A DNA stretch of 9,758 nt from an uncultured Azospirillum sp. (GCA_946184595.1 CAMHFM010000022.1:1-9758), one strand, 5' to 3'. Shown: positions 1 through 6,313, numbered from the stretch's first letter. Notes: a model not told the origin generated them from the sequence alone. A program made the numbers and translations.

Positions 1-2
1 AA

Positions 3-77
3 GATGCGCGGCTAAATGAAATTATTGAGGAAATAGAGTTGCGTGTACAAGTGGAGCTCGCAAAATTGATGAAATAA
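3..77 (+). CDS. C-terminal tail of a FliX-like flagellar assembly regulator (partial)
   Basis: An open frame enters from the left edge and ends at the TAA at 75-77, giving 24 residues. The tail reads DARLNEIIEEIELRVQVELA followed by KLMK. Alphaproteobacterial FliX proteins, which couple flagellar basal-body assembly to class III/IV flagellar gene expression, end in a similar helix with an IExRxxVELAKL pattern. fliX also often lies beside dksA and the P-ring gene flgI in this class. The next gene here is dksA, which fits. Only 24 residues are visible, so the family call rests on a short motif plus context; any protein with an acidic C-terminal helix is the alternative. If correct, a flagellar locus lies to the left of the window. 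Confidence 0.5.
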   Translation, partial: DARLNEIIEEIELRVQVELAKLMK

Positions 78-99
78 GCTTATAAAATGTTTTTTTTTC

Positions 100-128
100 T
101 TGAAGAACGTATTTAAAGCCTGTATTTT
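100..128 (+). promoter_or_regulatory. candidate promoter for dksA-maf-rng-yacG
   Basis: TTGAAG at 100-105 and TATTTT at 123-128 are separated by 17 bases in an AT-rich gap between the FliX-like tail and dksA. This is a reasonable sigma-70 type match, but such pairs occur by chance in AT-rich DNA. It is the only gene-free stretch upstream of the operon, so a promoter somewhere here is likely. Confidence 0.3.
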
Positions 129-153
129 TTTGCTAGATTGTAAGTATTTTATT

Positions 154-160
154 GAGGAGA
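154..160 (+). promoter_or_regulatory. Shine-Dalgarno site fixing the dksA start
   Basis: GAGGAGA lies 5 bases before the ATG at 166. It is the strongest ribosome binding site in this gap. It supports the 141-residue product over a longer frame that opens at a TTG at position 100 and has no such site. Confidence 0.75.
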
Positions 161-165
161 TAAAA

Positions 166-591
166 ATGGAGACGACTGTTATTCTTCCACCAGATTATAA
201 ACCAAGTCAAGATGAAGAATATATGAATGAATTGCAGGTAGAATATTTCCGTCGGAAATTATTGAATTGGAAAAAATCTTTGGTCAATCAGTCTCAGGAT
301 ACGTTAGATGATTTGAGACAAGGTGGTTTGAACCAGCCGGATGATATTGATCGTGCCTCTTTAGAAACTGATAAAGCTCTAGATTTGAGAACAAAAGATC
401 GTGCACGGAAATTAATCAGTAAAATAGATGATGCTTTAGCCAGAATAGAAAACGGGACATATGGTTTCTGTGAAGAAACAGGTGATCCTATTGGATTGGA
501 GCGTTTAGAGGCTCGTCCTGTGGCAACATTATCCATTGAGGCTCAGGAACGCCATGAACGCATGGAAAAAACCTATGATGATGAGGCTTAA
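166..591 (+). CDS. dksA: DksA, RNA polymerase-binding transcription factor (one-cysteine form)
   Basis: This 141-residue protein binds the RNA polymerase secondary channel and, with ppGpp, represses rRNA promoters and adjusts amino-acid promoters. Residues about 20-95 form the long coiled coil. Its tip reads PDDIDRAS, so Asp59, Asp62 and Ala64 match the tip residues Asp71, Asp74 and Ala76 of E. coli DksA. Residues about 97-125 form the globular zinc-finger region, ending in a LEARPVATLSIEA motif. Only Cys102 of the usual four cysteines is present; the other positions are Thr105, Ser123 and Ala126, so zinc should not bind. This is the common alphaproteobacterial form, known to work without the full zinc site. 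The length is close to E. coli DksA (151). maf starts 11 bases downstream, which suggests co-transcription. Confidence 0.95.
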   Translation: METTVILPPDYKPSQDEEYMNELQVEYFRRKLLNWKKSLVNQSQDTLDDLRQGGLNQPDDIDRASLETDKALDLRTKDRARKLISKIDDALARIENGTYGFCEETGDPIGLERLEARPVATLSIEAQERHERMEKTYDDEA

Positions 592-602
592 ATTGGGAAC
601 TA

Positions 603-1175
603 ATGCCTGAAAAAGATTTTATATTAGCTTCTTGTTCACCGCAAAGATTATCTTTGCTTAAGCAGATCGGATATATTCCGATGAAGGTTGAATCTGCTGA
701 TATCGATGAAACTCCCAAACGTTTTGAGCGTCCAACAGAATATGTTAAGCGTATGGCTAAAGAAAAAGCTTTGGCTGTTGCCGCAAAATATCCTCATAAA
801 GTAGTGCTAGCAGGCGATACTGTAATTGTCAGCGGAACGAAAATTTTGCAAAAAGCACCGGATGCTGAAGCTCAAAAGAAGGTTATGCGGTTATTGTCGG
901 GAAAAGCACATAAAGTTTTAAGCGGTATTTGTGTCGTTGCAGCAGATGGCAGGGTGTCACTTAAATGTGTTTCAACGCGTATTGTTATGAAGAAAATGAC
1001 GGAAAAAGAAATTAATGAATATGTCGCAACAAATGAGTGGGTCGGCTGTGCCGGATACAAAATAGAAGGATGTTTAGCCGGTTTTGTAAAAAAAATTATC
1101 GGTTCATATTCCAGCGTTGTTGGTCTGCCATTGTTTGAGGCAAGAAATATGTTAAATGGAGCAGGTGTAAAATGA
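603..1175 (+). CDS. maf: Maf family nucleoside triphosphate pyrophosphatase
   Basis: This 190-residue cytoplasmic enzyme hydrolyses non-canonical or modified nucleoside triphosphates to the monophosphate and pyrophosphate. The N-terminal ILASCSPQRLSLL matches the Maf substrate-loop signature (LASxSPxRxxLL). ADIDETP (residues 32-38) is a second family motif, and AGDT at about 70-73 carries the catalytic Asp72. The C-terminal GYKIEG and YSSVVGLPLFE blocks are also typical. The length matches the family (190-200). The sequence cannot decide between YhdE-like (dTTP/UTP) and YceF-like (m7GTP) activity. The start has a GGGA at 595-598. In alphaproteobacteria maf usually precedes rng and yacG, as here. 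The stop codon overlaps an ATG at 1172 (ATGA), which I take to be the original start of rng. Confidence 0.93.
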   Translation: MPEKDFILASCSPQRLSLLKQIGYIPMKVESADIDETPKRFERPTEYVKRMAKEKALAVAAKYPHKVVLAGDTVIVSGTKILQKAPDAEAQKKVMRLLSGKAHKVLSGICVVAADGRVSLKCVSTRIVMKKMTEKEINEYVATNEWVGCAGYKIEGCLAGFVKKIIGSYSSVVGLPLFEARNMLNGAGVK

Positions 1176-1225
1176 GTGTAGATACGGTTGTTTATGAGCA
1201 AAAAGATGGAAAAAGTACTCGATGA
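1158..1225 (+). pseudogene. out-of-frame original 5' end of rng
   Basis: GGAG at 1158-1161 is well placed for the ATG at 1172-1174, which overlaps the maf stop as ATGA. The frame reads MSVDTVVYEQKDGKSTR and then stops at TGA 1223-1225. From memory, RNase E/G proteins begin with a short strand ending in xTR (ETRVAYIDGGIL in E. coli RNase G), followed within a few residues by a hydrophobic-acidic-Gly-x-Leu motif. Here STR ends this short frame, and LDEGKL starts the downstream frame across almost the same bases. A small out-of-frame deletion, a sequencing error, or less likely recoding at CGA-TGA would explain this. Confidence 0.55.
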
Positions 1226-2327
1226 GGGAAAATTATGTGAATATGAGCAATTTAAGGATAATGGTGTTTGCGAAGGTAATGTCTATTTAGGTAAGATTAC
1301 GGGTAAAACAGAGCTGGTAAATGGGCGAGTAGGTTATTTTGTTGATATTGATGATGAAAAACCTGCTTTTTTAAATGGTGAAGAATATGGTCATGATTCT
1401 AATTTAAATGTCGGACAAAGTGTTGTCGTTCAAGTTCAGCAGGAGGCTCGTGCTGAAAAGGGTGCTAAAGTAGTTCGTTCTGTGCAATTTGTTGGGCAAA
1501 ATATTTGTTATTGTCCGTTTAAAATGAATGTTGAAGTATCTTCTCGAATCGAAGATAAAAATTTAGCTGCAGAATATAAGCAGAAAGTTTTTGAAAAAAC
1601 AACAGGGCAAGAAGGTTGGGTTTTACGTACTTCTTCAATCGATGTTGATATCGAAGATATTTGGGCGGAAATGGATGATTTACGCCAACTTTATAATGAT
1701 GTTAGAGTTAAAGCGCGTAATGCTTCGGCACCGGCATTGTTGTATAGTAAGGATAATCCTATTTTCGATTATATTATCAGTTATGAAGAAACATTGAAAA
1801 AAGTTGTTCTTAATAATCATAATTTAGAATCGGAAATAAAAGATGTTTTTGATGGAGATATTCCTGTCGAATATATTGCTGAGCCGTTTGCGGAATTCGG
1901 TGTGGAAGAGATGCTTTCAGAAGCTTTGATGAAAGAAGTTAAGTTACCGAGTGGCGGACGATTGACTATTGAAGAGACAAAAGCTTGTGTTGCAATAGAT
2001 GTCGATAGCGGAGAAGATAGAGGTCATGGTTCTATTTCTCATTTAAATGAAGAAGCTGCTTATGAAATTATTCGTCAGATTAAATTGCGTAATTTGGCAG
2101 GTAAAATTGTTATCGATTTTGCCGGTTCTTCAGAATATAAATATATTAAGCCGGTTTTAGATATTTTGGAAAAAGGATTGGCTCAGGATAAAAATAAAAG
2201 TCGTCTATTCGGTTTAAGTCGTATGGGTAATGTTGAAATTATCCGTGTACGTCGTCGTCCAAGTTTGAGTAATCTGATGACTGAAGAATGCATAAGTTGT
2301 CAAGGAACGGGACGAGTTCAGAAATAA
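1194..2327 (+). CDS. rng: Ribonuclease E/G family endoribonuclease, N-terminus in doubt
   Basis: This is an RNase G-like single-strand endoribonuclease that would process 16S rRNA precursors and start mRNA decay. From the ATG at 1194 it has 377 residues; a TTG at 1188 would add two. The S1 domain (about 25-105) includes EGNVYLGKI. VLRTSS (residues 143-148) matches the 5'-monophosphate sensor Arg-Thr of RNase E. The DNase I-like catalytic site has AIDVDSG with Asp269 and VIDFAG with Asp308, equivalent to Asp303 and Asp346 of E. coli RNase E. CISCQGTG (Cys366 and Cys369) is the zinc-link motif. The spacing from the second Asp to the first Cys is 58 residues, as in RNase E. There is no C-terminal scaffold, so this is the short form. 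Neither start has a good ribosome binding site. The better-supported start is an out-of-frame ATG at 1172, so this reading may be a truncated product. Confidence 0.88.
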   Translation: MSKKMEKVLDEGKLCEYEQFKDNGVCEGNVYLGKITGKTELVNGRVGYFVDIDDEKPAFLNGEEYGHDSNLNVGQSVVVQVQQEARAEKGAKVVRSVQFVGQNICYCPFKMNVEVSSRIEDKNLAAEYKQKVFEKTTGQEGWVLRTSSIDVDIEDIWAEMDDLRQLYNDVRVKARNASAPALLYSKDNPIFDYIISYEETLKKVVLNNHNLESEIKDVFDGDIPVEYIAEPFAEFGVEEMLSEALMKEVKLPSGGRLTIEETKACVAIDVDSGEDRGHGSISHLNEEAAYEIIRQIKLRNLAGKIVIDFAGSSEYKYIKPVLDILEKGLAQDKNKSRLFGLSRMGNVEIIRVRRRPSLSNLMTEECISCQGTGRVQK

Positions 2328-2539
2328 TGGCAGAAGTTTTAAAAACACATAAATGCCCGATTTGTCATAAGGTCGTTTTAGAGAATAAGTATCGTCCTTT
2401 TTGTTCAAAGCGATGTGCTGATATTGATTTAGGTCATTGGTTTGACGGATCTTATGCCGTTGCAGCACAGGAGCTTGATGAAAGTGATTATGAAGAATTG
2501 CAAAATGCGACAACAGTAAAAGAAGAAGATTCTGAATAA
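2327..2539 (+). CDS. yacG: DNA gyrase inhibitor YacG
   Basis: This 70-residue zinc protein belongs to the YacG family, which binds GyrB and blocks DNA binding by gyrase. The zinc finger is complete: Cys10 and Cys13 (CPIC), then Cys26 and Cys30 in RPFCSKRC. It is followed by the family signature ADIDLGHW. The C-terminal half is acidic and probably disordered. The ATG overlaps the rng stop (TAATG), so translation is probably coupled. The frame is open further upstream, but those residues lie inside rng and are not part of the family. The position directly after rng is the normal alphaproteobacterial arrangement. Confidence 0.93.
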   Translation: MAEVLKTHKCPICHKVVLENKYRPFCSKRCADIDLGHWFDGSYAVAAQELDESDYEELQNATTVKEEDSE

Positions 2540-2556
2540 ACTAATTTAGAGATATA

Positions 2557-2593
2557 AAAAAAAGCTTTTACATTGTTTGTAAAAGCTTTTTTT
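2557..2593. terminator. bidirectional intrinsic terminator between yacG and carD
   Basis: A perfect inverted repeat has arms at 2557-2572 and 2578-2593 around a 5-base loop. The core AAGCTTTTACA pairs with TGTAAAAGCTT. It is flanked by an A-run on the left and a T-run on the right, so it ends in U-rich RNA on either strand. It lies 17 bases after yacG and 15 bases before the end of convergent carD, and so serves both. Confidence 0.9.
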
Positions 2594-2608
2594 ATGATTT
2601 GAGATAAT

Positions 2609-3115
2609 TTATTTTGCAAGAATAGAAATTAATTTCTTTGTTGCATCTTCAACAGAAATGCTATCACATACCGCGACTTCATTAGCCAGTCTGTCCAACG
2701 CTTGTTCATATATTTGTCGCTCGCTGTATGACTGTTCGGCTAGGTTTTCGCTGCGGTATAAATCGCGGATAACTTCCGCAATAGCGACCGGGTTGCCGGA
2801 ATTGATTTTATTCTCATATTCCTGCGCACGGCGTGACCACATAACTTTTTTGACTTTTGCTTTACCTTTTAAAACGGATAACGCGTCATTCATTGTCGAT
2901 GTTTCGGAAATACGGCGTAAACCACTATTTTCCGCTTTTGCCATAGGAATGCGCAAAGTCATTTTATCTTTAGCAAAGTTTACAACAATTAATTCCAGTT
3001 CTGTGCCGGCTACCTGCTGTTTGGTAATGTCTGAAACTTTACCAACACCATGAGCAGGATAAACGACATAATCTCCGGAATTAAAAGTATAAGCTGATGA
3101 CATTTTTTTATTCAT
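2609..3115 (-). CDS. carD: CarD/CdnL family RNA polymerase-binding regulator
   Basis: This 168-residue protein belongs to the CarD_CdnL_TRCF family. Members bind the RNA polymerase beta subunit and stabilise open complexes, often at rRNA promoters. The N-terminal Tudor-like domain (about 10-70) starts with the typical GDYVVYPAHGVGKV. The C-terminal helical domain (about 75-165) has MWSRRAQEYENKINSGNP, with Trp93 at the position of the conserved tryptophan that wedges into the promoter bubble. The length is normal for alphaproteobacterial CdnL. The ATG at 3115 is chosen because a GGGATAAG lies just before it; a second in-frame ATG four codons later has only an A-run upstream. The gene is convergent with yacG and separated from thyA by a terminator, so it likely has its own promoter. 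Confidence 0.93.
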   Translation of the reverse strand: MNKKMSSAYTFNSGDYVVYPAHGVGKVSDITKQQVAGTELELIVVNFAKDKMTLRIPMAKAENSGLRRISETSTMNDALSVLKGKAKVKKVMWSRRAQEYENKINSGNPVAIAEVIRDLYRSENLAEQSYSERQIYEQALDRLANEVAVCDSISVEDATKKLISILAK

Positions 3116-3193
3116 TAGACTTATCCCATAGATTGTTTTTATCCATTATGTTTGTTAAACACGTGCATAACATACCACATTTTTGAGATGAAT

Positions 3194-3223
3194 GCTAGAG
3201 GTTTTTTTTATTTTTTTTGTCAA
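3194..3223 (-). promoter_or_regulatory. possible carD promoter with A-tract spacer
   Basis: On the - strand a perfect TTGACA (3223-3218) is followed by a spacer made almost entirely of A (seven A, one T, eight A). It ends in a poor -10 candidate, TCTAGC, at 3199-3194. The -35 is convincing but the -10 is not. The A-tract would be stiff or bent. A promoter is expected here because the thyA terminator lies just upstream. Confidence 0.25.
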
Positions 3224-3225
3224 AT

Positions 3226-3266
3226 AATAAAAAAACAGCCCTTAATTTGATCTTAAGGACTGTTTT
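3226..3266 (-). terminator. intrinsic terminator of thyA
   Basis: On the - strand the 14-base arms at 3266-3253 and 3245-3232 (core ACAGTCCTTAA with TTAAGGGCTGT, one G-U pair) enclose a 7-base loop. They are followed by a T-rich run (the + strand reads AATAATAAAAAAA at 3223-3235). It lies about 20 bases after the thyA stop. Confidence 0.85.
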
Positions 3267-3285
3267 AACAAAAATAATTTTTCGA

Positions 3286-4071
3286 CTAAACAGAAACTTC
3301 CGCTTTAATGGCCGGCCATGGATCATAGTCAACGAGCTCGAAATCTTCATATTGGAACTCGTCGATTGAATCGACTTTGCGTTTAATCAGCATTTTCGGC
3401 AGAGGTCTCGGTTCACGTGAAAGCTGCAGTTTTACCTGTTCAAAGTGGTTGTTGTAGATGTGGGTGTCTCCCAGGGTATGTATAAACTCACCAAGTTCGA
3501 ATCCACAAACATGTGCAATCATCTGCGTTAGAAGTGCATATGAGGCAATGTTGAACGGAACACCTAAGAACATATCGCAGCTTCTTTGATACAGCATACA
3601 AGACAGCTTGTTATTGGCAACGTAGAACTGGTACATCATATGGCAGGGCGGTAACTTCATGTTCGGTATCTCGGAAGGATTCCATGCTGTGACAATCATA
3701 CGACGGTCATTAGGATTTTTCTTGAGTGTTTCAATCAAATTCTTAATCTGATCAATGCCTTCTCCATTCCAGTTGCGCCACTGTGAGCCATAGACAGGTC
3801 CTAAGTCGCCGTTTTCATCGGCCCATTCATCCCAAATATGAACGTTGTGTTCTTGCAGGTAACGGACGTTGGTATCGCCTTTTAAAAACCAGAGTAGCTC
3901 ATAAATAATACCTTTCAGGTATACCTTTTTTGTGGTCATCAGAGGAAAGCCTTTAGATAAGTCGAATCTCATCTGACGACCAAAAACAGAGCGTGTTCCG
4001 GTTCCGGTACGATCGCTTTTATCAACACCGTTATCCAAAATGTCTTGTAATAAGTCTAAATACTGTTTCAT
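3286..4071 (-). CDS. thyA: Thymidylate synthase ThyA
   Basis: This 261-residue enzyme (E. coli 264) methylates dUMP to dTMP with 5,10-methylene-tetrahydrofolate, giving dihydrofolate. The start at 4071 gives [15 protein letters not shown], the normal N-terminus; the frame is open for 28 more codons upstream, but these are AT-rich and unlike the family. Arg21 in DRTGTGT binds the dUMP phosphate. Catalytic Cys143 lies in [24 protein letters not shown] and GDTHIYNNH are the phosphate- and dUMP-binding blocks, and the C-terminus is [11 protein letters not shown]. There is no good ribosome binding site, so translation may be weak or coupled. The gene lies 87 bases after lexA with only a weak 4-bp hairpin between. 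No folA is adjacent. Confidence 0.97.
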   Translation of the reverse strand: MKQYLDLLQDILDNGVDKSDRTGTGTRSVFGRQMRFDLSKGFPLMTTKKVYLKGIIYELLWFLKGDTNVRYLQEHNVHIWDEWADENGDLGPVYGSQWRNWNGEGIDQIKNLIETLKKNPNDRRMIVTAWNPSEIPNMKLPPCHMMYQFYVANNKLSCMLYQRSCDMFLGVPFNIASYALLTQMIAHVCGFELGEFIHTLGDTHIYNNHFEQVKLQLSREPRPLPKMLIKRKVDSIDEFQYEDFELVDYDPWPAIKAEVSV

Positions 4072-4158
4072 AACATTTGCTTTTATTTGAATTAAACAAT
4101 AAAAATAATAATACTCTTTCAGAGCGAATGTTAGCATACATGTATATAGAGTCAAAAT

Positions 4159-4815
4159 CTAATGATAAGTTCTTAACAGACCGGATAAAATCCCTTGGAT
4201 TTTGACTTGAGAAGCGTGGAATGTGCGTGTGCTGTAATCTTTATTACAAGGGATGAGTTGAATATTTTCGCCATTTATTTTGATTTTTTTGAGGGTGGCT
4301 TCATTGTTATCAACCAAAGCGACAACAATATCTCCATTATTTGCTGTTTCTGCGCGTTTAATAATGACAGTATCACCATCAAGGATACCGGCTTCTATCA
4401 TTGATTCCCCTTCGATGGTCAAAGCATAGAATTGACCTTGCGAAACCATTTCAAAAGGAACAGGAATGGTTTCAGTTTCATTAGCAATCGCTTCAATAGG
4501 GGTTCCTGCGGCAATTTTACCGTAGAGGGGAATTTGAGCAGCACTGTTTTGCAGAGCAATTTCACGCTTTTTTTCTTCCTCAATAATTGCGCTCGGTTTG
4601 AAACGAGGCATACGGATAACTTCAAGAGCGCGAGCTTTATGGGGCAGTTTTTTGATAAAGTTTCGTTCTTCCAAAGCTTCAATTAATGCATGTATTCCTG
4701 ATTTTGATTTTAAGCCGACAGCTTGTTTCATTTCTTCAAAAGATGGAGAACAACCTGTTTCTTTAAGAACTTTGTTGATGTATATGAGCAACTTATATTG
4801 TTTTTCAGTCAGCAT
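4159..4815 (-). CDS. lexA: LexA, SOS repressor and self-cleaving protease
   Basis: This 218-residue repressor of the DNA-damage response is cleaved when RecA filaments form. The N-terminal winged helix-turn-helix (about 1-65) starts with MLTEKQYKLLIYI and includes SPSFEEMKQAVGLKSKSGI. A charged linker runs from about 70 to 92. In the C-terminal S24 peptidase domain the cleavage bond is Ala103-Gly104 (KIAAGTP), the nucleophile is Ser138 (EGESM) and the general base is Lys176 (EATLKKI). It is longer than E. coli LexA (202) because of the linker, as usual in alphaproteobacteria. GGGG lies just before the start. The upstream region carries an alphaproteobacterial LexA box over the promoter, so autorepression is expected. 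thyA follows on the same strand. Confidence 0.96.
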   Translation of the reverse strand: MLTEKQYKLLIYINKVLKETGCSPSFEEMKQAVGLKSKSGIHALIEALEERNFIKKLPHKARALEVIRMPRFKPSAIIEEEKKREIALQNSAAQIPLYGKIAAGTPIEAIANETETIPVPFEMVSQGQFYALTIEGESMIEAGILDGDTVIIKRAETANNGDIVVALVDNNEATLKKIKINGENIQLIPCNKDYSTRTFHASQVKIQGILSGLLRTYH

Positions 4816-4828
4816 GGCTTACCCCATA

Positions 4829-4863
4829 AAAGTAGAACAAAACTTATAAATTTGTTCTACTTT
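4829..4863. repeat. perfect inverted repeat in the lexA operator region
   Basis: Arms of 13 bases at 4829-4841 and 4851-4863 (core GTAGAACAAA and TTTGTTCTAC) flank a 9-base AT spacer, ACTTATAAA. Each arm carries a GAAC/GTTC half-site. The repeat lies between the promoter and the ribosome binding site of lexA, so it could be a second LexA contact site or an RNA hairpin in the lexA leader. Confidence 0.8.
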
Positions 4864-4868
4864 AGTTC
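4854..4868 (-). promoter_or_regulatory. LexA box, GTTC-N7-GTTC
   Basis: GTTC at 4854-4857 and GTTC at 4865-4868 are separated by 7 bases (TACTTTA). This is the direct-repeat operator recognised by alphaproteobacterial LexA proteins. It overlaps the spacer and -10 element of the lexA promoter, as expected for autorepression. Confidence 0.85.
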
Positions 4869-4882
4869 TTTTGTCTTGTCAA
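4854..4882 (-). promoter_or_regulatory. lexA promoter
   Basis: On the - strand a perfect -35 TTGACA (4882-4877) and a -10 TAGAAC (4859-4854) are separated by 17 bases. The -10 shares bases with the inner GTTC half-site of the LexA box, so bound LexA would block RNA polymerase. The start would lie about 30 bases upstream of the lexA ATG. Confidence 0.7.
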
Positions 4883-4889
4883 GAAAAAG

Positions 4890-6176
4890 TTAAGCATTGG
4901 AGTGCTCTGTTGCTCGAAGAACGGCATTTTCAATCCGTTTATCTTGTAAATTTGCAGGACGACTATTTTTTTTAGAATGCCTTTGGTTGTTAGCCGCATA
5001 TTGTTGTTGATAAATTTTTTTGTGCAACTCAATTTTTCTTCTTTTTTGTTGTGCTGATAAGTTACGAGCCTCTGTCAGTTCTGGTATATAATTGGCAACA
5101 GTTAAAGTACTTGGTTCGGCGACATAAGCATCTTTTATTGCTTGTTTCGCTAAAGTAGCACCGTATTGGTCTTGCCCCTTTTTTTCGTGTTGGTCAAACC
5201 AACTTATGTCGTCGGTATGTTCTGGTTTAACTTTTTGCAAGGCAACAAGAAATTGCATTTGATTCCATTGTTGGGTGGAATCGTTGAATAGCGAGATTGT
5301 TTCGTCGGCCAAATTACGAGGAAAGGCTGTTTTAATAAATTCCTCGGAATTTATGTTGTTTATATTGTTAGGGCTGAGCTCAATAAACTTAAAAAGTTTA
5401 TCACAGAAGTTGTTGGCATAGGTATAAGGGCTTTGGATAACCCTGCGGTGTAAGGCGGATAAAATTGCAGGGTGAAGTTTTTTGACACTGACAGCTACTC
5501 CTTTGTTATTTATTTTTTCCTGTATTCTTTCAAAACATTCAGGTGAATAATTTGATACTAAAAACCATTCGTTACAAAATGTAGCTACTTGTTCATGTTT
5601 TTTTACAGCCCTTTTCCAATTTTGTTCAGATAGGCCATTTTTTCTGTTCAACAATTGTGATAAATCTTGTTCATCTTTGTGGATTTTTTGAATGATAGAA
5701 TCAGGATATTTCCCTGTCAGATAACAGGTTTCAGCAAAAGCAGAATCGGACATTTCTGCTAGTTTTTTTAAATATTTAGCAAATTTTCTTGTGTTAGATA
5801 TATCCATTTGATTGATGCCGCGATATTTTTTATTTGTGCTGAACATTGCAATGGATGGTGTGTTTTTATATTTCCCCACACCTGCATCTTTAGTTTCAAA
5901 TCTGGAAGATAACCAACACAGTGAGCCATTACATTTATCGTTGTAGCGTTGTCCAGAAAAACAGAATGAATCTAAAGGATTTGTTGCTAAACTATCAATT
6001 TTGTTAAGGGTGTTTTGAATGGCCGGTTTTGTTCCGTTAGGTGCATTATGAGCGCTTGCCAAGGCGTTGATGGGAGAAATACCAATTAAGGTTCCCAATA
6101 CAAAAGTTTTGGCCTTATGCCATATTTTATGGGTTATTGCAATTATTCTATCTGTAATTTTTTGTTTTTTGCTCAT
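4890..6176 (-). CDS. Exported cysteine-containing protein of unknown function, possibly lysozyme-like
   Basis: I do not recognise this 428-residue protein. A basic N-terminus, a hydrophobic stretch (about 24-40) and ALA-SA or ASA-H cleavage candidates at 38-43 indicate a Sec signal peptide. The mature part has seven cysteines (72, 82, 87, 151, 201, 214, 258), consistent with periplasmic disulfides. CWLSSRFE (87-94), then YRGINQMDISNTRKFAKYL (118-136), and later a Cys-Asn-Glu-Trp and Tyr-Ser-Pro block (201-212) recall the order of motifs in phage and VgrG-type lysozyme-like (chitosanase-fold) domains, where the Glu in SSRYE is catalytic. That is a weak match from memory, so a hydrolase role with Glu94 is inference only. 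Residues 374-415 are rich in Lys, Arg and Gln, a basic tail. The start has GAGGTGAG just upstream. It is transcribed divergently from lysS, and lexA downstream has its own promoter. Confidence 0.75.
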   Translation of the reverse strand: MSKKQKITDRIIAITHKIWHKAKTFVLGTLIGISPINALASAHNAPNGTKPAIQNTLNKIDSLATNPLDSFCFSGQRYNDKCNGSLCWLSSRFETKDAGVGKYKNTPSIAMFSTNKKYRGINQMDISNTRKFAKYLKKLAEMSDSAFAETCYLTGKYPDSIIQKIHKDEQDLSQLLNRKNGLSEQNWKRAVKKHEQVATFCNEWFLVSNYSPECFERIQEKINNKGVAVSVKKLHPAILSALHRRVIQSPYTYANNFCDKLFKFIELSPNNINNINSEEFIKTAFPRNLADETISLFNDSTQQWNQMQFLVALQKVKPEHTDDISWFDQHEKKGQDQYGATLAKQAIKDAYVAEPSTLTVANYIPELTEARNLSAQQKRRKIELHKKIYQQQYAANNQRHSKKNSRPANLQDKRIENAVLRATEHSNA

Positions 6177-6193
6177 TTTCTCACCTCATTTAA

Positions 6194-6222
6194 ATTCTAT
6201 ACCTTGTGAAAGGATTTGTCTA
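6194..6222 (-). promoter_or_regulatory. promoter of the 428-residue exported protein gene
   Basis: On the - strand TAGACA (6222-6217) and TAGAAT (6199-6194) are separated by 17 bases, 18 bases upstream of the ATG at 6176. The ribosome binding site GAGGTGAG (6188-6181) falls between. This leaves a very short leader. Confidence 0.5.
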
Positions 6223-6244
6223 GCTTATCTTTTGATATTTTTTA

Positions 6245-6273
6245 TTGAAAATTAAAGTGGTTGCGTTTATAGT
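6245..6273 (+). promoter_or_regulatory. promoter of lysS
   Basis: TTGAAA (6245-6250) and TATAGT (6268-6273) are separated by 17 bases, about 30-40 bases before the lysS start. It is divergent from the promoter at 6194-6222, with only about 20 bases between the two -35 elements. No riboswitch or T-box structure is visible. Confidence 0.55.
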
Positions 6274-6313
6274 CGTCGGTTAGTGATAATTTTTTTTAGA
6301 AATGGGATATTTT

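Noticed and set aside
74..83. ATAAGCTTAT palindrome followed by a T-run, as a terminator after the FliX-like gene
   Set aside because: The palindrome has no loop and only weak pairs, so it is not a convincing intrinsic terminator.
100..165. Longer dksA frame opening at a TTG at 100
   Set aside because: The extra 22 residues are unlike DksA, there is no ribosome binding site before the TTG, and GAGGAGA precedes the ATG at 166.
1220..1228. Programmed +1 frameshift in rng of the prfB type (CGA TGA G)
   Set aside because: There is no Shine-Dalgarno-like stimulator or CTT slip codon, and the joined protein would still lack several residues. A deletion or sequence error is more likely.
1591..1797. 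68-residue frame inside rng, and similar frames on the opposite strand of maf, carD, lexA and lysS
   Set aside because: They overlap well-supported genes fully, have no ribosome binding sites and show no recognisable motifs.
2288..2326. Upstream extension of yacG into rng
   Set aside because: These codons encode the conserved CISCQGTG end of RNase G in another frame. YacG proteins start just before the CPxC motif.
4072..4155. 28-codon N-terminal extension of thyA
   Set aside because: The sequence is AT-rich with many Tyr and Phe codons and does not match ThyA, and the family N-terminus starts at 4071.
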